Assembly: GCA_017467815.1 (NCBI GenBank)
Contig: JAFUKI010000022.1
Location: forward strand, 1-34,751
From: Clostridia bacterium
GTDB taxonomy: Bacteria; Bacillota; Clostridia; Oscillospirales; CAG-272
Reading direction: 5' to 3'
Length of the DNA stretch: 34,751 nt
Below the pieces are notes generated by a model. The model saw nothing but the letters and a program-made list of their open reading frames with translations. It made no database searches and had not been told where the DNA came from. The translations under genes were made by a program, and so were the position numbers. This document shows, piece by piece, positions 9,693 through 17,584 of this stretch (position 1 is its first letter; the number at the start of each line of letters is the position of its first letter).

Positions 9693-9730
9693 TATTTTCA
9701 CCTCATTCCACAGATACTCACGTATTTGAG

Positions 9731-9759
9731 ATTATACCACATTCCCATTTGAATTGCAA
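9731..9759 (-). promoter_or_regulatory. Sigma-A promoter for rpmE (and probably hflX onward)
   Basis: On the minus strand a -35 TTGCAA (9754-9759), a 17-bp spacer and a perfect -10 TATAAT (9731-9736) lie about 40 bases before the rpmE ATG. Confidence 0.75.
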
Positions 9760-9812
9760 TAGTTTTTTCAAACTTTTTTTGCAAAAAAATCGAAAAATAT
9801 GATTTTTCCCCT

Positions 9813-10550
9813 TTAAACCCGCGAAGCGATCTGTTTTTTCAGTCGTGTGATTATCTTTTTTTCCAATCTGGAAATATAGGATTGGGAAATTCCCAGAACA
9901 TCTGCGACTTCTTTCTGGGTCATTTCCCTTTTTCCGCCCAAACCGTAGCGCATTTCGATAATTACACGTTCCCTCTCCGAAAGTGACGCCACTGCTTCAC
10001 GGATCGTTTTTTCATCTTCCGTTTTTTCTATGTTCTTGCTGACCATGTCCTCTTCGGACCCCAGAACATCGGACAAGAGCAGTTCATTACCGTCCCAGTC
10101 CATGTGCAGTGGTTCATCTATGGATACATCCCCTTTATGGGAAGCATTTTTGCGGATGTACATCAGAATCTCGTTCTCGATGCAGCGTGAAGCATAAGTT
10201 GCCAGTTTGATATTTTTGTCGGTTTTATATGTGTGGATGGCTTTTATCAAACCGATCGTCCCGATGGAAATTAGATCTTCAATGCCGATTCCTGTGGATT
10301 CAAATTTTTTAGCGATATATACCACAAGGCGAAGATTATGCTGTATCAGGATATCCGCCGCGTTTTTGTCCGTTTCGTACCGTCTGAGAACTTCCGCTTC
10401 TTCTTCTCTGGACAACGGCGGCGGAAGCACATCGGAACCGTTGATATAAAAACAGTTACCTTTATTCTCTCCGTAAAAAGCAAGCATCATTCTGCCGATG
10501 GTTTCCTTGAAGCCGCTGACTGCATGGAACATCTGAGAACGTATAATCAT
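9813..10550 (-). CDS. sigE: Sporulation sigma factor SigE (pro-sigma-E)
   Basis: This 245-aa sigma factor drives early mother-cell gene expression during sporulation. The first ~27 residues ([17 protein letters not shown]..) form the pro-sequence that SpoIIGA would remove. After it comes [17 protein letters not shown], a near match to Bacillus SigE. Region 2 has [30 protein letters not shown] and [18 protein letters not shown]; a central [20 protein letters not shown] is diagnostic of SigE/SigK; region 4 ends in [22 protein letters not shown] chose the ATG at 10550 because GGAAGGG lies 8 bases upstream; the open frame extends to 10595 but that part overlaps spoIIGA. The gene directly follows spoIIGA, which identifies it as sigE rather than sigK. 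Confidence 0.96.
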   Translation of the reverse strand: MIIRSQMFHAVSGFKETIGRMMLAFYGENKGNCFYINGSDVLPPPLSREEEAEVLRRYETDKNAADILIQHNLRLVVYIAKKFESTGIGIEDLISIGTIGLIKAIHTYKTDKNIKLATYASRCIENEILMYIRKNASHKGDVSIDEPLHMDWDGNELLLSDVLGSEEDMVSKNIEKTEDEKTIREAVASLSERERVIIEMRYGLGGKREMTQKEVADVLGISQSYISRLEKKIITRLKKQIASRV

Positions 10551-10570
10551 TTTATAACCCTTCCTTTTCA

Positions 10571-11365
10571 TTATTTTATAATACACCCGGCACAAAGAGC
10601 ACCGCAGCCGCCGTAATGATCCTCCGGCACATCCTCTACTACGAGAACAACATCGGCATTCTTTCCGTTTACGGTCACTGCATCCGGGATAATTCCGTAA
10701 AGCAGTTTCTCACCGCCCACTGATTTGGATGGAATCAGACGTATTTTTAAATCATCACCTATATTGGTGTCGTTTATTACCGGGTACAGCTTATGTATCG
10801 CTGCTTCCGAAACGAGTATAACCGGTTTGCCGGACAGCGGATCGGTCAGCAGGTTTCCGGAATCCACAAGAGCTGTTGTCTTTTCCGAACCGTTACCGCG
10901 CTGTATGAGGATTTCGGCTGTTCGGATCTCCGCTTTATGGGTAAACATTCTGGTTAAGAGAATACAGATTACCGCTGTGACTAAAAAAGCCGTGGGAAAT
11001 CCCCGGTTATGTTCCGTTTCCATGTATACGGGTGTACCAAGGGAAAGAAGAATGGACAGAATTCCGCCGGTCAATGCGCCGCAGCCCCATACCAATACGC
11101 ATTGTCTGACAAAGGATGCTGTATCTCCCATCTTACCAAAGGTGATCAGCACCATCAGGCAGGAAAAGAGTATACCGATTCCGGAAGTTATGATCCCATC
11201 GGACGGTAAAAAAAGCAGAAGGACACTGCCGAATGCACCGACGGCAGAACCGAGCAGCAATCTTTTCAATGATGTTTTCCGATGGGTACATTTCCCGCAC
11301 AGAAACAGTGTCAGAAAATCCATACTGCCGTCTATTAGGAACAGCAGATCTGCATATACGATCAT
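10571..11365 (-). CDS. spoIIGA: Sporulation sigma-E processing peptidase SpoIIGA
   Basis: The 264-aa membrane aspartic protease cleaves pro-sigma-E in the mother cell once signalled from the forespore. The N-terminal half is hydrophobic with about five transmembrane segments, starting [20 protein letters not shown]. The C-terminal half carries the aspartic protease motif [18 protein letters not shown] (about residues 165-182), with DSG as the active site. It is somewhat shorter than the ~309-aa Bacillus protein. The ATG at 11365 has AAGGAG nine bases upstream. sigE begins 20 bp downstream, the standard spoIIG operon. Confidence 0.95.
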   Translation of the reverse strand: MIVYADLLFLIDGSMDFLTLFLCGKCTHRKTSLKRLLLGSAVGAFGSVLLLFLPSDGIITSGIGILFSCLMVLITFGKMGDTASFVRQCVLVWGCGALTGGILSILLSLGTPVYMETEHNRGFPTAFLVTAVICILLTRMFTHKAEIRTAEILIQRGNGSEKTTALVDSGNLLTDPLSGKPVILVSEAAIHKLYPVINDTNIGDDLKIRLIPSKSVGGEKLLYGIIPDAVTVNGKNADVVLVVEDVPEDHYGGCGALCAGCIIK

Positions 11366-11396
11366 TTATCGTTTTCTCCTTGGTTTCTTCTGTTTC

Positions 11397-11430
11397 AGTA
11401 TACGCTAAAGACGGCTTGGGATTCTGTCGC
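11397..11430 (-). promoter_or_regulatory. Candidate spoIIG promoter with a 22-bp spacer
   Basis: On the minus strand TATACT (11397-11402) lies 32 bases before the spoIIGA ATG. Exactly 22 bases upstream of it is GCGACA (11425-11430). The B. subtilis spoIIG promoter is known for an unusually long 22-bp spacer activated by Spo0A~P bound near the -35. CGACA matches part of the reversed 0A box, but the full box is not matched, so this remains a candidate. Confidence 0.4.
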
Positions 11431-11523
11431 TTTTTGTGTGTAAGAAAAATTTTTCTTTCTGCGGAAATAGTATGATACCGGCAGGGTCATTGGTAAAACA
11501 GTTTACTTTTTGCGGGATTTCTA

Positions 11524-11552
11524 TTGACTTTCCACTACGGTTGTGTTATCAT
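11524..11552 (+). promoter_or_regulatory. Sigma-A promoter for the phosphodiesterase pseudogene
   Basis: TTGACT (11524-11529), a 17-bp spacer and TATCAT (11547-11552) precede the ATG at 11590 by about 40 bases. The promoter looks intact even though the gene is frameshifted. Confidence 0.7.
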
Positions 11553-11589
11553 GAACATACTGAAAGTCATGAAACGGGAGGATTTATTC

Positions 11590-13421
11590 ATGAAAAAACC
11601 TAAACTTTTACTGTACGGTATTGACGGAGCACAGAATAACTACGTACTGGATATGGTAAATCGGGGAAAGCTGCCCGGATTTGCGCGATTAATGAGAGAG
11701 GGTGTGTATTTCAGTGATATAATGTCCACCTTCCCCACCATTTCTCCTACCTGTTGGAATTCTGTTTTCACCGGTGCTGTTCCCAAGGTGCACGGTGCGG
11801 TCTGTCAGGATCTCCACTACAAAACCGCACATCCTGGAGAAGTCCATTCGTCCTATCAAAGTGAGTATATCACCGCTGAACGGTTCTGGGAAACGGCTGG
11901 TCGTAAAGGATTACGTTCTCTGGTAATTGATACCCTTGGTGCCGGTCATGTCAAGGCCCCGAATGTAACGCATATCAGAGGCGGTGTGGGTACCAAGCCT
12001 TCCCAAATTCCCAATTATGTTTGCAACATTCAGATTTCCGGGGATTCTGCAAAATATATTAGCGGCAAAAAGATCGCCTCCGATAAATGGACGGATTTTG
12101 AAAAAGAAAACAATCCTTCCGCAAACACTTTTATTCTTAAACACAAACACAACGGCAAGGTCGTCGAAGATGCTTTCACCTGGACTGTCAAGATCACAGA
12201 TGAGGGTTTGAAAATCGGCTGTGACGAAAGTGCTGCCGATTCTGCTGCTCCCATTCAGCTGCATCAGTGGACGGATGTTATGTCCCGTTCTCTCATGACG
12301 GTTGACGGCACTCCCGCTAAATTCCATTTCAGAGCGTACTTTATGGGATTTGATGCAGAGAACAATATCTATACGATTCTTGTGACCGGTGCGTATAATA
12401 TTTTGCTGGAAATGGATCCTGCTGACAAAGCTGCAGAGATCGCGGAAATTCCGGAAATCAATGTTCTGTGCGGTGACACCATTGAAATGTTCGCTGATAC
12501 TCTCGGGTTCTACAGCCAATGGAAAGCTAAATCATTGAATGGGCTATGGAAAGCGAAGATTATGATATTATTGTCGTATATTCCGACTCACTCGATACTG
12601 TGAACCACACCTATGCAGGCTTCCGCGAAGGAACATGGCATTCCGAAGAAATCACACAGGAAAAAGCCGAATTTTATTACGAGATGCTTTACAATGTCGA
12701 AGGTGTCATGATTGAATGGCTTATGGATAATGCAGTCGGCGAAGAGACCCAATTCGCAGTATGCAGTGATCACGGCGGTATCGGCTGTCCGGAAGGTTAT
12801 ATGACTCGTTATGTGTTGGCTGACGCCGGTCTGCTGGTATATGATGAGGAGTCGGAAAAACAGCGTACTTGGGACCATTTCTGGGATTTCTTTAGCCAGC
12901 AGAACAATCATCCCGGTATTGACTGGTCCAAGACACGTGCCTATCCCACCGGAAGCTGTTTTGTCAACGTAAATCTGCAGGGTCGCGAGCCGTGCGGAAG
13001 TGTACCTCCGGAAGAATTTGATGCAACTGTCGCTGAAATTATCCGTGTACTTCATAAACATGATCCTGACCCGGAAGGTCCTTATTGCATTGCTTTCGCA
13101 GTTCCCGGAGATCAGGCTGGCTTCTTCGGACAGGGCGGACCAATGTGCGGTGATGTCATATTCGGTCTTGCAGGTTCCCGTGTAGGCGGATGTTACGGCG
13201 GCGTTCACGCTCATCAGATTCCTTCCGCTTCTGTCAGAACGGGCGGTGATATGCGTCCCATCTGTATTTTCTACGGCAGCAAGTTTAAGAAAAATACAGT
13301 TCTGGATCGCCCTGCGGATCTCACGGATATCGCACCGACACTTTGCTTTGCAGCCGGGGTTCCCCAGCCCAAGGATGCTACCGGTGGCGTTATGTTTGCT
13401 GCGTTCAAGGAAGAATATTGA
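11590..13421 (+). pseudogene. Alkaline-phosphatase-superfamily phosphodiesterase, disrupted by a one-base frameshift
   Basis: Two frames together encode a ~610-aa metal-dependent phosphodiesterase/nucleotide pyrophosphatase-like protein. The first part (11590 to ~12531) has the metal Asp in LYGIDGA (D12) and the nucleophile region TFPTISPTCWNSVFTG (residues 47-62). The second part (~12531-13421) has the remaining metal ligands, YSDSLDTVNHTY, CSDHGG and GVHAHQIPSA. The frames meet at 12529-12531: restoring one A in the run AAA gives WKAK-IIEWAMESEDYD with no residue lost. No slippery heptamer is present. The ATG at 11590 has GGGAGG 8 bases upstream and the codons on both sides are intact, so this is either a very recent mutation or a sequencing indel. 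No signal peptide is visible; the substrate is unknown. Confidence 0.85.
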
Positions 13422-13435
13422 GTAATTGAATAAAT

Positions 13436-13496
13436 AAAAAAGTGAAGTATCCATGCTTGTCTCCAGGCTGGGTACTTCACTTTCTTTCGTTTTTGT
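13436..13496. terminator. Bidirectional intrinsic terminator
   Basis: AAAGTGAAGTA (13439-13449) and TACTTCACTTT (13473-13483) form an 11-bp perfect stem, with A-rich flank on the left and T-rich flank on the right. It lies between convergent genes and can serve both. Confidence 0.8.
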
Positions 13497-13500
13497 TTGG

Positions 13501-14121
13501 TTAAAGAATAATATCGCTGTTTTCTCCCTTATTCTGTGCCAGAAGCCCCCGGAGCATGGTCAGGGTTCCTTCGATATGGAAAGGTCCTTTGATTCCGTAG
13601 GCGGATATGCTTATATACAGCTTGTCTTGTGTATTGAATCTGGGGTCATAGTTTTTCAAAAAATGGGGGATGCTTACGTCAATGGCACGGTTATAGGATT
13701 CCGGTGCGTCCATATGGCGGGTATATTTTACGTTTTCAAACACCCGTCTGCATTCTTCAGCGATTTTTTTATTGATCATATAGCCGCGGTTATAGATTTC
13801 TTCGAGTTTGACATCTCTCAGCATTTCTGCCGCCTTTTTATGATCCGCAAGGGATCTCAGATAGGTATCACAGTTGAACTGGATACATCCTAGAAAACCC
13901 TTCGCAGTGTCTGTACGCACGGATGCAGATTCACCGTCTGAGTAGTAGCCGATGACGGTAGCGAGGGTATTCATCAGACCGAGGCGGATTTTGTCCATGT
14001 CAGCCTCTGTGTAGAATCCCACACGCAGTGCTTCGGAGGCGAGGGTGTTCATATACTCGGCAGAACGGATATTTTCTGCATTGAATATGCCAAGTTCAGC
14101 GATTTGATTTTCCATCGACAT
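13501..14121 (-). CDS. Uncharacterised clostridial protein (DUF6179-like)
   Basis: This 206-aa protein probably has no signal peptide. Segments such as NTLASEALRVGFYTEADMDKI, YYSDGESASVRTDTAKGFLG and IPHFLKNYDPRFNT recall, from memory, the DUF6179 family of spore-forming gut Clostridia. That family is usually longer, so this copy may lack a C-terminal half; I am not certain of the match. The ATG at 14121 starts 8 bp after the stop of the preceding gene, with AAGGAG 11 bases upstream, so the two are cotranscribed and probably act together. The sequence is acidic, mostly helical and shows no catalytic motif I recognise. No function is proposed. Confidence 0.75.
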   Translation of the reverse strand: MSMENQIAELGIFNAENIRSAEYMNTLASEALRVGFYTEADMDKIRLGLMNTLATVIGYYSDGESASVRTDTAKGFLGCIQFNCDTYLRSLADHKKAAEMLRDVKLEEIYNRGYMINKKIAEECRRVFENVKYTRHMDAPESYNRAIDVSIPHFLKNYDPRFNTQDKLYISISAYGIKGPFHIEGTLTMLRGLLAQNKGENSDIIL

Positions 14122-14129
14122 TGTTCAGC

Positions 14130-14738
14130 TCACTCCTTAATTTTGAATCCGTAGGTCTGTTCTTCTTCGATTCTGTCGGAAAGTTCCACTACATCCCCCT
14201 CATCCGTTGTCAGAACAGGCGCAATGGCACCAGTTTCATCCCGGCGTGCCTGCAATGCGGTATCACGGGAGTTATCCTCTGCGTCTCTTTCGCCGAACCA
14301 GCTCTGGTAATTTTCACCGGCGTTGACTTTACGGACAATGATTTCTGCTTCTTTCGCCAAGAGCGTATCAATGGAACCTCTGCATCTCTGTTCAAAACGG
14401 ATGAACAGCTCGTCCAGAAGTGCATTGTCGCTGATCTTATCGTCGGTTTCGGTTTTGATATAATAGAAAACTTCCGCGATTTCGCTGAGTACGTAAGCGT
14501 AATTTTCTTTTGTGATATAAGAGGAGCGTGAAAAGCGTTTGATGATCCCTTCCACTGCACCAACACCGATTTCGATTCTCTCGTTTTCGGTCAGTGCCTT
14601 TACTCTGGTCTCCGAAAGGTCTTTTGCTTCTTCAGGTGTTAAGGTGATGCCATATTCCTTTGTCACTTCATTCAAAGCCAGAATTTCTTCGCTGATAGGC
14701 TGTACGGCAAAGTTTTCCAGTATGATCAGGTCTTTCAT
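14130..14738 (-). CDS. Uncharacterised clostridial protein (DUF6323-like)
   Basis: This 202-aa soluble protein begins MKDLIILENFAVQPISEEIL. The segments ITLTPEEAKDLSETRVKAL and IEIGVGAVEGIIKRFSRSSYI resemble, from memory, DUF6323 proteins, which tend to be encoded beside DUF6179 proteins, as here. It looks all-helical, acidic and without membrane segments or a known active site. TGGAGG lies 5 bases before the ATG at 14738. The leader (~100 bases) contains a strong hairpin and comes from the promoter at 14846-14875. The two-gene unit is bounded by the terminator at 13436-13496. Function unknown. Confidence 0.78.
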   Translation of the reverse strand: MKDLIILENFAVQPISEEILALNEVTKEYGITLTPEEAKDLSETRVKALTENERIEIGVGAVEGIIKRFSRSSYITKENYAYVLSEIAEVFYYIKTETDDKISDNALLDELFIRFEQRCRGSIDTLLAKEAEIIVRKVNAGENYQSWFGERDAEDNSRDTALQARRDETGAIAPVLTTDEGDVVELSDRIEEEQTYGFKIKE

Positions 14739-14774
14739 AAAAACCTCCAGTCCGTTGAGATATGCAAAAAAGAC

Positions 14775-14803
14775 TTGACTTATGCTCGGTTTTGTGGTAT
14801 ACT
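14775..14803 (+). promoter_or_regulatory. Sigma-A promoter pointing right, no protein gene behind it
   Basis: TTGACT (14775-14780), a 17-bp spacer and TATACT (14798-14803) form a strong promoter. Transcription from ~14810 would run through the central hairpin and stop at the terminator at 14911-14943. Confidence 0.6.
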
Positions 14804-14845
14804 GAATATGTGTATGTATCGCTTGGTTTCACGCGATACTTTATT

Positions 14846-14875
14846 AGTATACCATATTCCGCTTGCATTTGTCAA
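14846..14875 (-). promoter_or_regulatory. Sigma-A promoter for the DUF6323-like/DUF6179-like pair
   Basis: On the minus strand a perfect TTGACA (14870-14875), an 18-bp spacer and TATACT (14846-14851) lie about 110 bases before the ATG at 14738. Confidence 0.75.
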
Positions 14876-14910
14876 GCTTTTTTTCTTACCTGACTGCCTA
14901 TACGTAAATA

Positions 14911-14943
14911 ACCCGACAGAACAAAAACTGCCGGGTATTTTTT
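14911..14943. terminator. Intrinsic terminator, best in the plus direction
   Basis: ACCCGACAG (14911-14919) pairs with CTGCCGGGT (14928-14936), with one G-U pair. On the plus strand ATTTTTTAG follows. On the minus strand, after trmB, the T-tract is poor (TTATTTA), so it may serve both but reads better to the right. Confidence 0.6.
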
Positions 14944-14979
14944 AGTATTTACAGGAACTTTTTGTAGTCGATCTCCGTC

Positions 14980-15714
14980 TTATCGTTTAACGGCTTCCAG
15001 GGCTTTGATCAGAACGCCCTTCTCGCTGAAATTGCGTTCATATTCCGTCATGATATTCTTTTCGGCTCTATCGGATTTATGTAAGTCATAGGTCACAAAC
15101 TGCAGATCGAATTCGCTTTCTCCTACGGTTTCGACGGAGTATGCAAAGAGAATGTCATTGTCGGTCTTGAAATGGAGTATACCGCCGGGTTTCAGTACGC
15201 GGAGATAACTTTTCAGAAATACCGGACTGGTCAGGCGGCGGTCTGCATAGCCTTTTTTGGGCCACGGATCGCTGAAATTGGCATAGATATCCGAAACGCT
15301 GTTGTCCGGGAGATGGGAGAGAACCTCAGCGGCATCGCCGATTGTGAAACGCACATTTCCCCGCTCTGCCATGGGGATCTCCCACTTTTCGCCGTAAGGA
15401 CATACACTTCCGTCAGGTTTCTGCCATCCGCCATGGCTGGCAAGGGTGCCCAGTCCTCTTTCTTCGGCATATTTTTCAATGGCGCAGACCATGACATCGC
15501 TGACTCTTTCCACTGCCAGATAGTTATGATCCGGTTCGGCTTTGGAGAGGGCGGTGATGAATCCCCCTTTGCCGCAGCCGATTTCGATACGCAGAGGACG
15601 GGCAATTTCGTAGCTTTCCGGCAGATCGGACCAGATTTCTTCCGGATTTGTGTACATCAATGAAGAAAGTGTGGTTAATCTTTCATTTCCGTAACGTTTT
15701 TTTCTCATTCTCAT
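14980..15714 (-). CDS. trmB: tRNA (guanine-N7-)-methyltransferase
   Basis: The 244-aa SAM-dependent enzyme makes m7G46 in the tRNA variable loop. The SAM motif is IEIGCGKGGF and the family signature is YANFSDPWPKKGYADRRLTS, with KPGGILHFKTDN following. I chose the ATG at 15714 (MRMRKKRYGNERL) because GGAG lies 11 bases upstream; earlier codons to 15798 are in the leader. Compared with Bacillus TrmB there is an extra stretch of about 28 residues between the helix after motif I and the strand NVRFTIGDA (GGWQKPDGSVCPYGEKW..). It is transcribed alone from the promoter at 15801-15829. Confidence 0.93.
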   Translation of the reverse strand: MRMRKKRYGNERLTTLSSLMYTNPEEIWSDLPESYEIARPLRIEIGCGKGGFITALSKAEPDHNYLAVERVSDVMVCAIEKYAEERGLGTLASHGGWQKPDGSVCPYGEKWEIPMAERGNVRFTIGDAAEVLSHLPDNSVSDIYANFSDPWPKKGYADRRLTSPVFLKSYLRVLKPGGILHFKTDNDILFAYSVETVGESEFDLQFVTYDLHKSDRAEKNIMTEYERNFSEKGVLIKALEAVKR

Positions 15715-15800
15715 ATTGATTATTACTCCGTTTTTTGTTAAAATATATGTATAGCAAATTTCTTCCAGCAAAACTATAATTTGCATTGAGGTCTGCATAT

Positions 15801-15829
15801 ATTATAGCATATCTTTTTCTAATTGTCTA
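15801..15829 (-). promoter_or_regulatory. Sigma-A promoter for trmB
   Basis: On the minus strand TAGACA (15824-15829), a 17-bp spacer and a perfect TATAAT (15801-15806) lie about 87 bases before the trmB ATG. Confidence 0.7.
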
Positions 15830-15856
15830 TTCTTTTTTTGAGAGGTGAATCCCAAC

Positions 15857-16636
15857 ATGGAATTGAATGTTTTCATGAAAGTGCTGGAATCTTCTCTGGT
15901 AAAATTCGGTGTCCCTTCGGATGTAGCCGGTCATCATGTGGCTACGTTACGGAAAACCTTTACCAAGGAGGATCTTGCCGACATTGAAAATATACGCGGT
16001 GAATCCGAAGTCGATGCGATAGCCGGCGGTATTGCTTCCATTCTGAACAAGAACAAGCCTGCGTCCAAGTCTTCCGCGCATACGGAACCTGCCAGAAAAA
16101 CGACCGTTGAATCGGATGCGGAACATACTGTTTCCCGTTTTGAACAGCCCAAACAGGAAAACCTGCGGCCTGCGCAGAACTCTGCCGATTTTTTCGAGCA
16201 CCCGACGGAAGCCGACAAGACACAGAAGGGCACTTTGATCTTCTGGGGTGCGCTGCTGCTTACGCTGCCCATTACACTTGGTTTGCTGGCTGTGATTCTC
16301 GGCGCTTTCGCTATGCTGTATATCGGTTTGATCGTTGGAATCATCGGTTGTATTGCGGCGCTGATCGGAGCTGCGGCTTGCGGCGGCGGTATTTCCCTGA
16401 TCGGGATCATATACGGCATTACCCAGCTGTTCTCCAATGTACCTGCCGGTATCTATGAAATCGGTCTCGGTGTAATCATTGCCGGCATTGCGGTGTTTGT
16501 TTCCATACTGCTTTATAATGTCGCTATTCGTTTTCTGCCCTGGGTCATGCGCTGGCTGACCGTATTCTTCTCTTTCGTTATGGGGCGCCTCAAGTATTGT
16601 TTCTATCTGGCAAGAAGGGAGTGTTATAAACTGTGA
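15857..16636 (+). CDS. DUF1700-like (HAAS-type) multi-pass membrane protein
   Basis: The protein is 259 aa. Residues 1-60 form a soluble helical N-terminus (MELNVFMKVLESSLVKFGV..) that resembles the HAAS/DUF1700 domain found before membrane segments. A polar linker (~60-125) leads into a hydrophobic block of about four transmembrane helices rich in Gly/Ile/Ala (residues ~130-240). The ATG at 15857 follows AGAGGTG by 9 bases; an in-frame GTG at 15845 lies in that site. The next gene begins inside its stop codon region. Such proteins often pair with DUF4097-type proteins and a PadR regulator; no PadR gene is present here. Its molecular role is unknown. Confidence 0.8.
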   Translation: MELNVFMKVLESSLVKFGVPSDVAGHHVATLRKTFTKEDLADIENIRGESEVDAIAGGIASILNKNKPASKSSAHTEPARKTTVESDAEHTVSRFEQPKQENLRPAQNSADFFEHPTEADKTQKGTLIFWGALLLTLPITLGLLAVILGAFAMLYIGLIVGIIGCIAALIGAAACGGGISLIGIIYGITQLFSNVPAGIYEIGLGVIIAGIAVFVSILLYNVAIRFLPWVMRWLTVFFSFVMGRLKYCFYLARRECYKL

Positions 16637-17544
16637 AGCCAACTTCGATCATTTCCCTCATCGTTGCCGTTATGCTGGTGATCTGCGGTTTTGTAACCTG
16701 TATGATCGCCAAGGGTATGGCGGAAGCGGACGGCAATTCCCTTTTTGCGGAAAAACGCGGTGATGATTTTGTCAATACGGTTTCTCTGGCGGATACTTCT
16801 GTCAATGCGCTGGATCTTAATCTGAACGATGCTTCCATATATATTCACGGTCAGAGCGCCAACGCCTATGCAGAAATCATCAATTTCAATGACAACAACT
16901 ATAATCTTTCCACCGGCAATCAGGTGCTGACCTTCAAGGAGGTTCCCGATCTGATTTCCATGCTGAAGTTCTGGGAGAACGGTTTCTCTTTTAAGGGGAT
17001 GCGCTATATTTTCAATCCCAGCCAGCCTTCCCGTGAAGACGAAAGAAGTGTGCATATCTATCTCGGCACGACCGATACAAAGATCAGTGAAATCATCATT
17101 CATGCGGAAAACTGTGATGTATATATCGACAACATCAGTACCGGTTCGGATTTCAAGCTGTTCCTGGAAGACTGCAGACTTGCGGTTGATACGGTCAGTC
17201 TGACAAATGAGCTTTCCGTGGTGGGCGACAATGTTACCATGGATGTGATCGGCTGTATTTTCGGCAAAATCACTGTACAGTCACCGATTCTGGATATGGC
17301 ACTGACCGATATCCTCGTTTCTACCGGTACGGATATTCGCTTTTCGGAAGGGGATGTCAATATTGATCTGCCGGCTCAGGCTTTGAATGGATGCGGCATT
17401 GCGCTTCAGACGCAGAACGGCGGTACTGTAACGGTCAACGGCAATATGGTCGGTTCTGCTTATTCCCGTGAAGATGCCGGTGCAAGCTGGTCCATTATCG
17501 CTTCCGACGGCGGAAACATCAGTATCTCTGACAGCAATTCTTAA
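16633..17544 (+). CDS. Exported DUF4097-like beta-helical protein
   Basis: This 303-aa protein starts with GTG at 16633, overlapping the stop of the preceding membrane protein by 4 bases (GTGA), a sign of translational coupling. Residues 5-27 form a hydrophobic N-terminal anchor or signal segment. The rest is a run of short beta-strands (DLNLNDASIYIHGQ, IIIHAENCDVYIDN, ITVQSPILDMALTD, DVNIDLPAQALNG), the pattern of DUF4097/adhesin-like repeats. No catalytic residues are recognisable. A cell-envelope role together with its partner is inferred from the fold pattern and coupling only. Confidence 0.78.
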   Translation: MKPTSIISLIVAVMLVICGFVTCMIAKGMAEADGNSLFAEKRGDDFVNTVSLADTSVNALDLNLNDASIYIHGQSANAYAEIINFNDNNYNLSTGNQVLTFKEVPDLISMLKFWENGFSFKGMRYIFNPSQPSREDERSVHIYLGTTDTKISEIIIHAENCDVYIDNISTGSDFKLFLEDCRLAVDTVSLTNELSVVGDNVTMDVIGCIFGKITVQSPILDMALTDILVSTGTDIRFSEGDVNIDLPAQALNGCGIALQTQNGGTVTVNGNMVGSAYSREDAGASWSIIASDGGNISISDSNS

Positions 17545-17584
17545 TTTGCAGCAATAAATTTATTTTACATTAACGGAGGTTAAT

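Larger units (their letters stand above)
14765..14885. repeat. Large imperfect palindrome with two face-to-face promoters
   Basis: The two ends are inverted copies: AAAAAAG-x-CTTGAC (left, from ~14765) against GTCAAG-x-TTTTTTT (right, to ~14885). They are followed inward by matching ATGC and TGGTATACT segments, and a perfect 7-bp hairpin, GTATCGC (14816-14822) / GCGATAC (14833-14839), forms the centre. Each arm carries one promoter pointing inward. No protein gene lies inside. Confidence 0.7.
14810..14945 (+). ncRNA. Candidate small RNA
   Basis: A strong plus-strand promoter and a plus-strand intrinsic terminator bracket about 135 bases that hold no plausible gene with a ribosome binding site. 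The RNA would start with ~6 bases followed by a 7-bp stem with a 10-base loop, and would be antisense to the leader of the gene at 14130-14738 over its first ~35 bases. This is inferred from signals only. Confidence 0.35.

Noticed and set aside
9780..9812. AT-only stem (GAAAAAT..ATTTTTC) as the sigE terminator
   Set aside because: The stem has almost no G-C pairs and would be weak, so I do not list it as a terminator.
12523..12546. Programmed -1 frameshift as explanation of the split phosphodiesterase
   Set aside because: There is no X-XXY-YYZ slippery heptamer where the frames meet and no evident downstream stimulatory hairpin; a missing base explains it better.
14806..14945. A ~45-codon open frame inside the candidate small RNA
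   Set aside because: It begins directly at the expected transcript start without a ribosome binding site and reads through the terminator stem; it is probably chance.
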